64,000 bases of DNA from Rubellimicrobium rubrum (GCF_006152115.1 NZ_VDFU01000009.1:86540-150539), one strand, 5' to 3'; shown: positions 27,438-36,858, numbered from the stretch's first letter. Notes: generated by a model from the letters alone, not told the origin. Made by a program: numbers and translations.

Positions 27438-29066
27438 ATGACCGAGCTGACCCCTCCCAAGGCCCCGCTGATCGACGCCCGCAACGTCGCCGTCACCTTC
27501 AAGGTCGAAGGCGGCACCGTGGAGGCCGTGCGCGACGTGTCCTTCTCCGTCTGGCCCGGCAAGACCACCGCTCTGGTGGGCGAGAGCGGGAGCGGCAAGT
27601 CGGTGACGGCCCGCGCCGTGATGCGGCTCCTGAGCAAGCGGGCCAGCGTGTCGGACCGCACCCGCATCCTGTACGCCGGAAAGGACATGGCGCATCTGTC
27701 GCCCAAGGAGATACGACAGCTCCGCGGAAACCGGATCTCCATGATCTTCCAGGAGCCGATGTCCTCGCTGAACCCGGTCTACACGATTGGCGCGCAGATC
27801 AGCGAAGGGCTTATGCTGCACCAGAAGATGTCGCGCCGGGCCGCCTGGGCCCGCGCGGTCGAGCTTCTGGAAGAGGTGCAGATCCCCGACCCGACCGCAC
27901 GGATCAACCAGTACCCGCACCAACTGTCGGGCGGGCAGCGGCAGCGGGTGATGATCGCCATGGCGCTCGCGAACCGGCCGGACGTGCTGATCGCCGACGA
28001 ACCCACGACGGCGCTGGACGTCACGGTGCAGGCCCAGATCCTGCACTTGATCGACGATCTGAAGACGAAATACGGGATGGGGGTGATCCTCATCACGCAC
28101 GACCTGACCGTGGTGCGGCAGTTCGCGGATCATGTGCATGTCATGCAGCATGGCGAAGTGCGCGAATCCGGGCCGACCGAGACGATCTTCAGCAATCCCC
28201 AGCATCCCTACACCAAGCGGCTGCTCGCCTCCGAACCCAAAGGGCAGGCGGACCCGGCGCAGGTGCAGCCGGAGACGGTCCTGAAGGGCGAGGACGTGCG
28301 GGTGCAGTTCACCCTGCGGCGCGGCGGCTTCTTCAAGGGGACGTACCACCCGCTGATCGCGGTGGACGGCCTGAGCCTCGATCTCAAGCGCGGCGAGACG
28401 CTGGGGCTGGTGGGCGAATCCGGGTCGGGCAAGACCACCTTCGGGCAGGCGCTGATCCGGCTGATCCGGAACGACGGCGGGCGCATCACCTTTGCGGGCG
28501 ACCGGATCGAGGCAAAGGACCGCCAGGGAATGCGGCCCTATCGGTCCCGCATGCAGATCGTGTTCCAGGATCCGTTCTCCTCCATGAACCCCCGACTGTC
28601 CGTGCGGCAGATCATCGAGGAAGGGCTGATCGTGAACGGCATCGGGCGCACCTCGCGCGAGAGGTTCGGGCGCGTGCAGCAGGCGTTGCGGGACGCGGGC
28701 CTCCCCGACACCATCGCGCACCGCTTCCCGCATGAATTCTCGGGCGGGCAGAGGCAGCGGATTGCCATCGCGCGGGCCATCGCGCTCGAGCCCGAGTTCA
28801 TCCTTCTGGATGAGCCTACCTCGGCGCTGGACCTGTCGGTGCAGGCTCAGATCATCGAGCTCCTGCGCAAGCTCCAGCGCGAGAAGGGGCTGAGCTACTT
28901 GTTCATTTCCCACGACCTCAAGGTCGTCCGTGCCCTGTGCCACCGCGTTATGGTGATGCAGCACGGCAAGATCGTCGAGGAGGGCCCCGTGGACGAGGTT
29001 CTCGTCAGTCCCAAGTCCGACTACACCAAACGGCTCGTGCGCGCGGCGTTCGAGATCGCGGCCTAA
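27438..29066 (+). CDS. ABC importer fused double ATP-binding protein (DppD-DppF type)
   Basis: A 542-residue protein with two complete nucleotide-binding domains. Domain 1 (about 8-265) has GESGSGKS, LSGGQRQR and LIADEPTTALD; domain 2 (about 285-540) has GESGSGKT, FSGGQRQR and LLDEPTSALD. Both Walker A and signature motifs are intact, so both ATP sites should be active. It replaces separate DppD and DppF subunits. The conserved oligopeptide-type C-terminal segments after each domain (NPQHPYTKRLL; SPKSDYTKRLV) are present. It is followed by the first GH4 gene after 23 bp. Confidence 0.9.
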   Translation: MTELTPPKAPLIDARNVAVTFKVEGGTVEAVRDVSFSVWPGKTTALVGESGSGKSVTARAVMRLLSKRASVSDRTRILYAGKDMAHLSPKEIRQLRGNRISMIFQEPMSSLNPVYTIGAQISEGLMLHQKMSRRAAWARAVELLEEVQIPDPTARINQYPHQLSGGQRQRVMIAMALANRPDVLIADEPTTALDVTVQAQILHLIDDLKTKYGMGVILITHDLTVVRQFADHVHVMQHGEVRESGPTETIFSNPQHPYTKRLLASEPKGQADPAQVQPETVLKGEDVRVQFTLRRGGFFKGTYHPLIAVDGLSLDLKRGETLGLVGESGSGKTTFGQALIRLIRNDGGRITFAGDRIEAKDRQGMRPYRSRMQIVFQDPFSSMNPRLSVRQIIEEGLIVNGIGRTSRERFGRVQQALRDAGLPDTIAHRFPHEFSGGQRQRIAIARAIALEPEFILLDEPTSALDLSVQAQIIELLRKLQREKGLSYLFISHDLKVVRALCHRVMVMQHGKIVEEGPVDEVLVSPKSDYTKRLVRAAFEIAA

Positions 29067-29089
29067 AGTTTCACGTCAAAGGCATCCCC

Positions 29090-30454
29090 ATGACAACCAT
29101 CACCTTCATCGGGGCGGGCTCCACCGTCTTCACCAAGAACATCGCGGGCGACATCCTGCATCGACAGGCGCTGAAGGGCGCTACCGTCCGTCTCATGGAC
29201 ATCAACCCCAAGCGTCTGGAGGAGTCGGAGGTCGTTGTCTCCAAACTCGCCAAGTCCATGGACGCGAACGCCACAGTCGAGACCTACTCCGACCAGCGCC
29301 GGGCGCTCGACGGCGCGGACTTCGTGGTCGTCAGCTTCCAGATCGGCGGCTACGAGCCCGCGACGGTCACCGACTTCGAGGTGCCCAAGACGTTCGGCCT
29401 GCGCCAGACCATCGCCGACACCTTGGGCATAGGCGGCATCATGCGGGGGCTGCGGACCGTGCCGCACCTGTGGTCCATCTGCGCCGACATGATGGAGGTC
29501 TGCCCCAACGCCATCATGCTCCAGTACGTGAACCCGATGGCGATCAACACCTGGGCCATCGGGGCGAAGTTCCCCAAGATCCGGCAGGTCGGCCTCTGCC
29601 ACTCCGTGCAGGGCACGGCGGAGGAGCTGGCCCGCGACCTCGACATCCCGATCGAGGAGATCCGCTACCGCGCGGGCGGCATCAACCACATGTCGTTCTA
29701 CCTGAACTTCGAGCACCGGCAGCCGGACGGGTCCTACAAGGACCTCTATCCGGCGCTGCGGCAGGGCTACATGGAGGGACGGTTCCCCAAGCCGTCGTCC
29801 TGGAACCCGCGCTGCCCGAACAAGGTGCGCTACGAGATGCTGATGCGGCTGGGCTACTTCGTGACCGAGTCGTCCGAGCACTTCGCCGAGTACACCCCCT
29901 GGTTCATCAAGCGCGACCGGCCCGACCTGATCGAGACGTTCGGCATCCCGCTGGACGAGTACCCCAAGCGCTGCGTGGAGCAGATCGCACGTTGGGACCG
30001 GCAGGCGCAGGAGTATCGCGACGCCGACAAGATCGTGGTGAAGCCCTCGCATGAATACGCCTCGGCCATCGTGAACTCGGTCGTCACGGGCGAGCCTTCG
30101 GTGATCTACGGCAACATTCGCAACCGCGGCTTCATCCCGCAGCTGCCGGACGGCTGCGCCGTCGAGGTGCCGATCCTCGTGGATGACAATGGCCTCCAGC
30201 CCACGACCGTGCAGGACATCCCGCCGCAGCTGATCGCGCTGCAACGGACCAACATCAACGTGCAGGAGCTGACGGTCGCCGCGCTGATGACCGAGAACCC
30301 CGAGCACATCTACCACGCCGCCATGCTGGACCCGCACACGGGGGCGGAGCTGGACTTGGAGCAGATCTGGTCGCTGGTGGATGACCTGCTGCTGGCGCAT
30401 GGCGAATTCACGCCGGAATGGGCTCGTCCCGAGCCGCGCCGGAAGGCCTCGTGA
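29090..30454 (+). CDS. GH4 glycosidase, probable alpha-galactosidase (first copy)
   Basis: A 454-residue glycoside hydrolase family 4 enzyme, cleaving by NAD+-assisted redox elimination with a divalent metal. The Rossmann motif is GAGS (residues 8-11), Asp110 lies in IADTLG, and the metal ligands are Cys170 (GLCHSVQGT) and His200 (GGINHMSF), as in MelA/AglA-type enzymes. No signal peptide, so hydrolysis is cytoplasmic after uptake. Alpha-glucosidase or glucuronidase activity is possible; alpha-galactosidase is favoured by the MelR-like regulator and AgpA-like binding protein. The stop shares one base with the halogenase-type start. Confidence 0.85.
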   Translation: MTTITFIGAGSTVFTKNIAGDILHRQALKGATVRLMDINPKRLEESEVVVSKLAKSMDANATVETYSDQRRALDGADFVVVSFQIGGYEPATVTDFEVPKTFGLRQTIADTLGIGGIMRGLRTVPHLWSICADMMEVCPNAIMLQYVNPMAINTWAIGAKFPKIRQVGLCHSVQGTAEELARDLDIPIEEIRYRAGGINHMSFYLNFEHRQPDGSYKDLYPALRQGYMEGRFPKPSSWNPRCPNKVRYEMLMRLGYFVTESSEHFAEYTPWFIKRDRPDLIETFGIPLDEYPKRCVEQIARWDRQAQEYRDADKIVVKPSHEYASAIVNSVVTGEPSVIYGNIRNRGFIPQLPDGCAVEVPILVDDNGLQPTTVQDIPPQLIALQRTNINVQELTVAALMTENPEHIYHAAMLDPHTGAELDLEQIWSLVDDLLLAHGEFTPEWARPEPRRKAS

Positions 30455-31959
30455 TGACTGCGGCGGGCTGGCCCAGACGCATCGTCGTCGTGGGCGGCGG
30501 CACGGCGGGCTGGCTCGCCGCGATGATGCTGTCGGACGTGGCGGCGAAGACGTCGCCCGGCACGTCCGTGACGGTGATCGAGTCCTCCAGGATCGGGGTC
30601 ATCGGGGTGGGGGAGGGCTCCACGGCCGTCTTCCGCCAGATGCTGCGGCGCTTCGGGCTCGATGAGGAGGAGTTCCTGCGGGAAACCGGGGCCACGATCA
30701 AGTTCGGCATCCGGCACCGGGACTGGCGGCGGCTCGGGCACCACTACGATGGGCCGATCGACGACCCGCATCTGGTCGCGCCGGGGGTGCCGCTGGACGC
30801 CTACGCGGTCGCGGCGGGAAAGCCGGTGCAGGAGGCGCACCTCTTCCAGCACCTGATCTGGAAGAAGCGCGGACCCTTTGCCGAGGTGAACGGGAAGCGG
30901 GTGCCGGCGGGACCGTTCCACTACGCCTTCCACTTCGACCAGGCGCTGGTGGGGGCGTGGCTGAGGAAAAAGGCCAAGGGCATCCGGCATGTCAACGATC
31001 AGGTCACGGGGGTCGAGACGGGCGGGGAGGGCGTCGTCGCCGTCCATCTGGAGGGCGGGGAGCGGGTGGAGGGCGACCTCTTCATCGACGCTTCGGGCTT
31101 CCGGCGGCGACTGGTGAGCGAGTTGCCCTTCGAGTGGGTGAGCTTCGCCGACATGCTGCCCAACAACCGGGCGCTGCCGTTTTGGCTGGACCTGAAGGAC
31201 GGGGAGGAGATCGACCCCGTGACCGGCGCCTGGGCGCAGGGGCACGGCTGGATGTGGAATATCCCGACGCAAGGGCGGTATGGGTGCGGCTACGTCTATT
31301 GCGACCAGTACATCACCCCCGAGGAGGCCCAGGCGGAGATCGAGCGGGCGCTGGGGCATCCCATCGAGCCGCGCAGCGACATCCGTATCAACCCCGGACG
31401 GCAGCGGGACGTCTGGGTAGGAAATGTCGTGGCGCTGGGTCTCGCGTCGAGCTTCCTCGAGCCGCTGGAGGCGACTTCGATCCACGGAACTATCGGGCAG
31501 CTGATCTGCCTGACGGAATGGATCGGAACTCCAAGCGGCAAGGAGCGCTACAACGCCACCGCCGCACGGCAGGTCGACGATTTCCGCGACTTCGTGCGGC
31601 TCCACTATGTGAGCGAGCGGCGCGACACGGCCTACTGGCGGGACGTGACTGCCTCCCATCCGCCCGTGGTGACGGAACGGCTGGAGAAGTGGTCGCGCAA
31701 GTTCCCGTCGCGCGAGGACTTCGAGCCGTTCCCGCTCGGCCTCGCCCATGTGCAGGAGCAGCTTTACGTGCCCGTGCTGAACGGGCTGGGGCTGCTCTCT
31801 CAGGACCTCGCCCGGGCCGAGATGGCGCGGGACCCCAAGCTGCGCCAGCGGGCGCGCGAAACCCATGCAAGCCTTGTCGCGGAATACTCCAGGGCGGCCG
31901 AGAAGTGCCTCCCGCATCGCGCCTGGCTCGAATCCCTTCACAAGGAAATGGCGGCATGA
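30454..31959 (+). CDS. Flavin-dependent tryptophan halogenase-family protein
   Basis: A 501-residue protein of the PrnA/RebH-type flavin-dependent halogenase family. The FAD motif GGGTAGW is at 14-20, the pyrophosphate region GEGST at 53-57, and the catalytic Lys at Lys83 (TIKFGI). The diagnostic W-x-W-x-I-P is at 266-271 and the substrate-orienting Glu at Glu336 (FLEPLEAT). All the residues needed for chloride or bromide oxidation and transfer are therefore present. Translation is coupled to both GH4 genes (1-nt and 4-nt overlaps). No flavin reductase is visible nearby. The substrate is unknown; a non-halogenating oxidase is an alternative. Confidence 0.85.
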   Translation: MTAAGWPRRIVVVGGGTAGWLAAMMLSDVAAKTSPGTSVTVIESSRIGVIGVGEGSTAVFRQMLRRFGLDEEEFLRETGATIKFGIRHRDWRRLGHHYDGPIDDPHLVAPGVPLDAYAVAAGKPVQEAHLFQHLIWKKRGPFAEVNGKRVPAGPFHYAFHFDQALVGAWLRKKAKGIRHVNDQVTGVETGGEGVVAVHLEGGERVEGDLFIDASGFRRRLVSELPFEWVSFADMLPNNRALPFWLDLKDGEEIDPVTGAWAQGHGWMWNIPTQGRYGCGYVYCDQYITPEEAQAEIERALGHPIEPRSDIRINPGRQRDVWVGNVVALGLASSFLEPLEATSIHGTIGQLICLTEWIGTPSGKERYNATAARQVDDFRDFVRLHYVSERRDTAYWRDVTASHPPVVTERLEKWSRKFPSREDFEPFPLGLAHVQEQLYVPVLNGLGLLSQDLARAEMARDPKLRQRARETHASLVAEYSRAAEKCLPHRAWLESLHKEMAA

Positions 31960-33449
31960 CGTTCAAGGTATGCATCATTGGCGCGGGCAGCGTCGGCTTC
32001 ACCAAGAAGCTCGTCTCGGACCTGCTCAAGGTGCCCGAGTTCGAGGCGGTCGAGTTCGCGCTGACGGACATCAACGGGCACAACCTCGACATGATCGCGC
32101 AAATCATCCGGCGCATCGTAGAGGTGAACGGCCTGCCCGCCAAGGTCACCGCCACGACCGACCGCCGCGCGGCGCTGGAGGGCGCGCGCTATGTCATGAA
32201 CGTGGTGCGGATCGGGGGCCTGGAAGCCTTCGCCGACGACATCCGCATCCCGCTCAAATACGGGGTGGACCAGTGCGTCGGCGACACGATCTGTGCGGGC
32301 GGCATCCTTTATGGCCAGCGCGGCATCTTTGCGATGATGGAGTTCTGCAAGGACATCCGCGAGGTGGCGGAGACGGACGCGCTTCTCCTCAACTACGCCA
32401 ATCCCATGGCGATGATGACCTGGGCTGCCATCGACCACGGCAAGGTCAACACCGTCGGCCTGTGCCACGGCGTGCAGAACGGGCACCGGCAGATCGCGCG
32501 GGCGCTGAAGGTGCCGATGGAGGAGCTGGACATCGTCTGCTCCGGCATCAACCACCAGACCTGGTACATCGACCTGCGCCACAAGGGCCGCAGGATCGGC
32601 AAGGACGAGCTGCTCGCCGCCTTCGAGCGGCACCCCGTCTTCTCCGAGCAGGAGAAGGTGCGGATCGATGTGCTGAAGCGATTTGGGTACTATTCCACCG
32701 AGTCGAACGGCCATCTGTCGGAGTACCTGCCCTGGTATCGCAAGCGGCGCGAGGAGATCACCAAGTGGATCTCCATGGACGAATGGATTCACGGCGAAAC
32801 CGGCGGCTACCTTCGCTACACCACAGAGAACCGGAACTGGTTCGAGACCGACTTCCCCATGTTCCTGGAAGAGGCCGGCAAGCCGCTGTCCGAGTACGAG
32901 CGGACCGACGAGCACGCCTCCCACATTCTCGAAGCGCTGGAAACGGGGCGCACCTACCGCGGGCACTTCAACGTCAAGAACGCCGGCGCGATCACCAACC
33001 TGCCGCCCGACTGCATCATCGAATCGCCCGGCTTCGTGGACCGCTTCGGCATCAACATGGTCGAGGGAATCACCCTGCCGCTCGCCTGCGCGGCGACCTG
33101 CAACGTTTCGGTCAGCGTCCAGCGCATGAGCGTGGAGGCCGCGATGACCGGCGATCTCGACCTTCTCAAGCAGGCGGTGCTGCACGACCCGCTGGTGGGC
33201 GCGATCCTCAACCCCGAGGAGGTCTGGCAGATGGTGGACGAGATGGTAGTGGCCCAGGAGCAGTGGCTGCCGCAATACGCCCATGCGGTTCCAGCAGCCC
33301 GTGAACGCCTCAGGAACCCCAAGGTGAAGACGCAGGACTGGTCCGGCGCCGCTCGACTCGACGTGCGGTCGGTGGACGAACTGCGGGACGCCAGGACCCG
33401 GAAAGCCGCCGCCGAGGGTCACGGTCTCGGCACAAAGGTTATGGGCTGA
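31956..33449 (+). CDS. GH4 glycosidase (second copy)
   Basis: A 497-residue GH4 enzyme, about 43 residues longer than the first copy and clearly divergent from it. The Rossmann GAGS is at 9-12, Asp110 in VGDTIC, and the metal ligands are Cys170 (GLCHGVQNG) and His200 (GINHQTW). The extra length is mainly a charged C-terminal tail. It starts inside the halogenase-type stop (ATGA) and ends the operon. Two GH4 enzymes in one alpha-galactoside operon also occur in Sinorhizobium; here the second may take a different linkage or a longer oligosaccharide. Confidence 0.85.
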   Translation: MTFKVCIIGAGSVGFTKKLVSDLLKVPEFEAVEFALTDINGHNLDMIAQIIRRIVEVNGLPAKVTATTDRRAALEGARYVMNVVRIGGLEAFADDIRIPLKYGVDQCVGDTICAGGILYGQRGIFAMMEFCKDIREVAETDALLLNYANPMAMMTWAAIDHGKVNTVGLCHGVQNGHRQIARALKVPMEELDIVCSGINHQTWYIDLRHKGRRIGKDELLAAFERHPVFSEQEKVRIDVLKRFGYYSTESNGHLSEYLPWYRKRREEITKWISMDEWIHGETGGYLRYTTENRNWFETDFPMFLEEAGKPLSEYERTDEHASHILEALETGRTYRGHFNVKNAGAITNLPPDCIIESPGFVDRFGINMVEGITLPLACAATCNVSVSVQRMSVEAAMTGDLDLLKQAVLHDPLVGAILNPEEVWQMVDEMVVAQEQWLPQYAHAVPAARERLRNPKVKTQDWSGAARLDVRSVDELRDARTRKAAAEGHGLGTKVMG

Positions 33450-33453
33450 TTAA

Positions 33454-33490
33454 CGTTGTGATCACAGGCTTCTGGCCTGCGATCACAACG
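33454..33490. repeat. Long inverted repeat after the GH4 operon
   Basis: Two 16-nt arms (33454-33469 and 33475-33490) pair with a single mismatch around a 5-nt loop, 4 bp after the GH4 stop and about 120 bp before sdhC. The left arm contains the palindrome TGTGATCACA. No T-run follows, so it may be an unusual terminator, an mRNA-protecting hairpin or an operator. A second short inverted repeat (AGCGAA / TTCGCT, 33502-33517) lies just beyond it. Confidence 0.55.
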
Positions 33491-33608
33491 CACGGAATGT
33501 TAGCGAAACCATTCGCTCTTGCGGCATTTTCTCCCGCACAGGCGCGTGACAGCGCCTGGAAAAGCAGGCAAAGGGGCATAGCTCCGAGGCCAAAGCTCAG
33601 GGACAGAC

Positions 33609-34004
33609 ATGCCCGATATTCCGCGCGGCAACCGGCCGCTTTCGCCGCACCTGCAGATCTACCGTCCGCAGTGGACGTCCGCGACCTCCATCCTGACGCG
33701 GATCACCGGCAACGCCCTGCTGGTCGCGACCGTGCTGATCGTGTGGTGGCTCATTGCCGCCGCCACGGGACCCGACGCTTTCGCTACTGCCGACGCCGTC
33801 CTTCGCAGCTGGTTCGGTGATCTTGTCCTGCTCGGCTCGTTGTGGGCGCTATGGTATCACACCCTGGCTGGCATCCGGCACCTCGTATGGTCCACCGGCC
33901 GCTTCATGGAGATCCACCGGGCCGAGACGTTTGGCAAGGTCATCGTGGCCTTGTCCTTTGTCCTGACCATTCTGACCGTCATCATCCTGTGGGTGACCGC
34001 ATGA
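33609..34004 (+). CDS. sdhC: Succinate dehydrogenase cytochrome b556 subunit
   Basis: A 131-residue membrane anchor with three hydrophobic segments. It has the SdhC N-terminal motif RPLSPHLQIYRPQWTSATSI(L)-type and the heme-ligand histidine in WYHTLAGIRHLVWS. It anchors SdhAB and passes electrons to ubiquinone. The ATG follows AGGGACAG. It overlaps sdhD by 4 nt and opens the sdh operon. Confidence 0.93.
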   Translation: MPDIPRGNRPLSPHLQIYRPQWTSATSILTRITGNALLVATVLIVWWLIAAATGPDAFATADAVLRSWFGDLVLLGSLWALWYHTLAGIRHLVWSTGRFMEIHRAETFGKVIVALSFVLTILTVIILWVTA

Positions 34005-34384
34005 GCCGCTCCACGAGCTACGTCACCTCCCGCAAGATGGCCGAGAACCTGGGCGCGTCCGGCGATGGCACACAACACCACTGGCACAACATCGTCAGTT
34101 CGATCGCGCTTATCGTTCTCGTTCCCTTGTTCATCTTCACCTTTGGCTCGGTCCTTGGCCGCCCCTACGAGGAGGCTCTCGCGGCGCTGTCGCATCCCTT
34201 CGTGGCCCTTGTGATCGCGCTCACGCTTCTGGTCGGCCTGTACCACTTCCGGCTCGGGGTGCAGGTCGTGCTCGAGGATTACGCCCACGGCACGCCCCGG
34301 CGTGTCATGATCATCGCCGCCATCTGTGTCACCTATGCGATCCTGGCCATCGGCCTGTTCGCGGTGGCGCGGATCGCCCTCTGA
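34001..34384 (+). CDS. sdhD: Succinate dehydrogenase hydrophobic membrane anchor subunit
   Basis: A 127-residue membrane anchor with three membrane segments. The second conserved heme/quinone region is in [18 protein letters not shown]. It starts inside the sdhC stop (ATGA) and ends 13 bp before sdhA. The assignment rests on length, membrane pattern and operon position, all matching alphaproteobacterial SdhD. Confidence 0.92.
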   Translation: MSRSTSYVTSRKMAENLGASGDGTQHHWHNIVSSIALIVLVPLFIFTFGSVLGRPYEEALAALSHPFVALVIALTLLVGLYHFRLGVQVVLEDYAHGTPRRVMIIAAICVTYAILAIGLFAVARIAL

Positions 34385-34397
34385 CTGGACCTGCCCG

Positions 34398-36203
34398 ATG
34401 GTTGCCTATCCTTACGAAACGCATGCCTATGACGTGGTCGTGGTCGGCGCCGGGGGCGCGGGCCTGCGCGCAACGCTGGGCATGGTGGAACGCGGGCTCA
34501 AGACCGCCTGCATCACCAAGGTGTTCCCGACCCGCTCCCACACCGTGGCCGCGCAGGGAGGCATCGCCGCCTCGCTCGGCAACATGGGGCCGGACCACTG
34601 GCAATGGCACATGTACGACACCGTGAAGGGGTCGGACTGGCTGGGCGACATGGACGCCATGGAGTACCTCGCCCGCGAGGCGCCCAAGGCGGTCTACGAG
34701 CTCGACCACTACGGCGTGCCGTTCAGCCGGACCGAGGACGGCAAGATCTACCAGCGCCCCTTCGGCGGGCACACGACCGAGTTCGGGGAAGGCCCGCCGG
34801 TGCAGCGCACCTGCGCCGCCGCCGACCGCACCGGCCACGCCATCCTGCACACGCTCTACGGCCAGAGCGTGAAGCAGAAGGCCGAGTTCTACGTTGAATA
34901 CTTCGCTATCGACCTCCTGATGGGCCCTGAGGGGGACTGCCGGGGCGTGATGGCCTGGAACCTCGCCCAGGGCACGCTGCACGTCTTCACCGCCAAGATG
35001 GTGGTGCTGGCGACCGGGGGCTACGGACGCGCCTACTTCTCGGCGACCTCCGCGCACACCTGCACCGGGGACGGCAACGGCATGGTGGCCCGCCAGGGCC
35101 TGCCGTTGCAGGACATGGAGTTCGTGCAGTTCCATCCGACCGGCATCTACGGTGCGGGCTGCCTCATCACCGAAGGCGCGCGGGGGGAGGGAGGCTACCT
35201 CACCAACTCCGAAGGCGAGCGGTTCATGGAGCGTTATGCGCCCACCTACAAGGACCTCGCGAGCCGTGACGTGGTCAGCCGCTGCATGACGCTCGAGATC
35301 CGCGAAGGCCGGGGCGTCGGTAAGCGCAAGGACCACATCCACCTGAACCTGAGCCACCTGCCGCCCGAGACGCTGCACGAGCGGCTGCCCGGCATCACGG
35401 AATCCGCTCGCATTTTCGCGGGCGTGGACCTCACCAGGGAGCCGATCCCGGTCCTGCCGACGGTCCACTACAACATGGGCGGCATCTCCACGAACATGTG
35501 GGGCGAGGTGTTGAACCCCACCGCCGAGGACCCCGACCGCGTGTCGCCCGGCCTGATGGCCGTGGGCGAAGCCGGGGTGGCGTCGGTGCATGGCGCGAAC
35601 CGCCTGGGCTCGAACTCGCTGATCGACCTCGTCGTGTTCGGACGCGCTGCCGCGATCCGCACCGCCGAGATCGTCAAGCCGGGCACCCCGAATGCCGAGA
35701 TCCCGGAGGAGGCGATCGACTTTGCCCTGGGCCGCTTCGATGCGATCCGACATGCCAAGGGCAACGTCGCCACGGCCGAGCTTCGGCAAGAGATGCAGCA
35801 GGCCATGCAGGAGGACGCCGCCGTCTTCCGGGACAGCAAGTCCTTGGCCCAAGGCGTGGGGCGCATGACTCAGGTGGCCGCCAAGCTCGACGACCTGAAG
35901 GTTTCGGATCGGGGCCTGATCTGGAACACCGATCTTGTCGAGACGCTCGAACTCACCAACCTGATGCCAAACGCGCTGGCCACCATCGTGGCGGCCGAGG
36001 CGCGCAAGGAAAGCCGCGGGGCCCATGCCCACGAGGACTTCCCCGAGCGCGATGATGTGAACTGGCGCAAGCACTCGCTGGCTTATGTTAACGGGACCGA
36101 GGTGCGGATGGACTACCGGCCTGTCCACACCGAGCCGCTGACGCCGCTCGATCAGGGCGGCATTGATCCCAAGAAGATCGCACCAAAGGCAAGGGTGTAC
36201 TGA
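34398..36203 (+). CDS. sdhA: Succinate dehydrogenase flavoprotein subunit
   Basis: A 601-residue flavoprotein oxidising succinate to fumarate at the inner face of the membrane. The FAD fold is [12 protein letters not shown]; the covalent FAD histidine is in [11 protein letters not shown]. The catalytic GHTTEFGEG, the active-site Arg region (SRDVVSRCM), HYNMGGI and [11 protein letters not shown] are all intact. The start has no strong ribosome-binding site, but homology begins at MVAYPYETH. Its stop shares one base with the next small gene. Confidence 0.95.
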   Translation: MVAYPYETHAYDVVVVGAGGAGLRATLGMVERGLKTACITKVFPTRSHTVAAQGGIAASLGNMGPDHWQWHMYDTVKGSDWLGDMDAMEYLAREAPKAVYELDHYGVPFSRTEDGKIYQRPFGGHTTEFGEGPPVQRTCAAADRTGHAILHTLYGQSVKQKAEFYVEYFAIDLLMGPEGDCRGVMAWNLAQGTLHVFTAKMVVLATGGYGRAYFSATSAHTCTGDGNGMVARQGLPLQDMEFVQFHPTGIYGAGCLITEGARGEGGYLTNSEGERFMERYAPTYKDLASRDVVSRCMTLEIREGRGVGKRKDHIHLNLSHLPPETLHERLPGITESARIFAGVDLTREPIPVLPTVHYNMGGISTNMWGEVLNPTAEDPDRVSPGLMAVGEAGVASVHGANRLGSNSLIDLVVFGRAAAIRTAEIVKPGTPNAEIPEEAIDFALGRFDAIRHAKGNVATAELRQEMQQAMQEDAAVFRDSKSLAQGVGRMTQVAAKLDDLKVSDRGLIWNTDLVETLELTNLMPNALATIVAAEARKESRGAHAHEDFPERDDVNWRKHSLAYVNGTEVRMDYRPVHTEPLTPLDQGGIDPKKIAPKARVY

Positions 36204-36499
36204 TGCTTCGCATCGTCCTTCCACTTCTCGCGGGAACGGTCTTCCTGGCCGCCTGCGACCCTGGGCCCGTGGACCCCGAAAGTGCTGCCGTCGCTTGCGA
36301 GCGGCGGGCCCAAGGGGCGCAAGGGCCGACGGGTTCGGTCACTCTTGGCGCCAGCTCCGACGACGGTCCCTTCGTAGGAACCCAAATCGGGATCACCGGC
36401 GACTACCTGGCCGGACGTGATCCCCTCGACGTCTATGAGGCGTGCGTCTACCAGCGGACCGGCGCCGCGCCCATCCGACCGCCCCGCCTGCGGTCCTGA
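36203..36499 (+). CDS. Small predicted lipoprotein inside the sdh operon
   Basis: A 98-residue protein with a lipoprotein signal: a hydrophobic stretch then lipobox FLAAC with Cys18. The mature part has two further Cys (in AVACERR and YEACVYQ) and a Gly/Thr-rich centre. It starts on the last base of the sdhA stop. Its function is unknown. Placement between sdhA and sdhB suggests a role tied to, or at least co-expressed with, complex II. Confidence 0.72.
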   Translation: MLRIVLPLLAGTVFLAACDPGPVDPESAAVACERRAQGAQGPTGSVTLGASSDDGPFVGTQIGITGDYLAGRDPLDVYEACVYQRTGAAPIRPPRLRS

Positions 36500-36513
36500 A
36501 AGGAGCCATCGGC

Positions 36514-36804
36514 ATGAAACTCGCCCTGATCGTGACGCTCGGCCTCCTAGCCACCCCCGTCCTGGCCCAGACCACGGACGACGACACGCGCGCCAACGCG
36601 CTGATCACGCCCATGCTGCAGGAGCTTGCACCCGGCTACCATGGGCAGGTCCTGGCCGCCTGCGTCGTGGCGCACGCCACCTCCGACGAGAAGACCACGA
36701 TGGCCAATGCCGCCGGTCCCTCGACCGAGATCGGCGCCATCATCACCGCAGTCATCAACCGGCCAGAGACGGTCGGCTGCGTCGAAGCCACGCTGAAGCA
36801 GTAA
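36514..36804 (+). CDS. Small predicted periplasmic protein inside the sdh operon
   Basis: A 96-residue protein with a Sec signal (residues 1-19, ending PVLAQ). The mature part is helical in character with two Cys (LAACVVAH and TVGCVEA) that could form a disulfide. AAAGGAG precedes the ATG. It lies 14 bp after the lipoprotein gene and 54 bp before sdhB. No family was recognised. Confidence 0.72.
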   Translation: MKLALIVTLGLLATPVLAQTTDDDTRANALITPMLQELAPGYHGQVLAACVVAHATSDEKTTMANAAGPSTEIGAIITAVINRPETVGCVEATLKQ

Positions 36805-36858
36805 CCCCCTGGCCCGGACGGACCGCCGTCCCGGCCTGTGATCCCGAGGAACCGAACG

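Noticed and set aside
26046..28964. Very long open frame (over 970 codons) on the minus strand across the permease 2 and ATPase genes
   Set aside because: It is antisense to two genes with clear ABC-transporter motifs. Its translation is low-complexity, His/Arg/Gly/Asp-rich, the usual shadow of GC-rich coding DNA.
33458..33467. Possible CRP site TGTGATCACA
   Set aside because: The two half-sites abut with no 6-bp spacer as CRP requires, and the sequence is explained as part of a longer inverted repeat.
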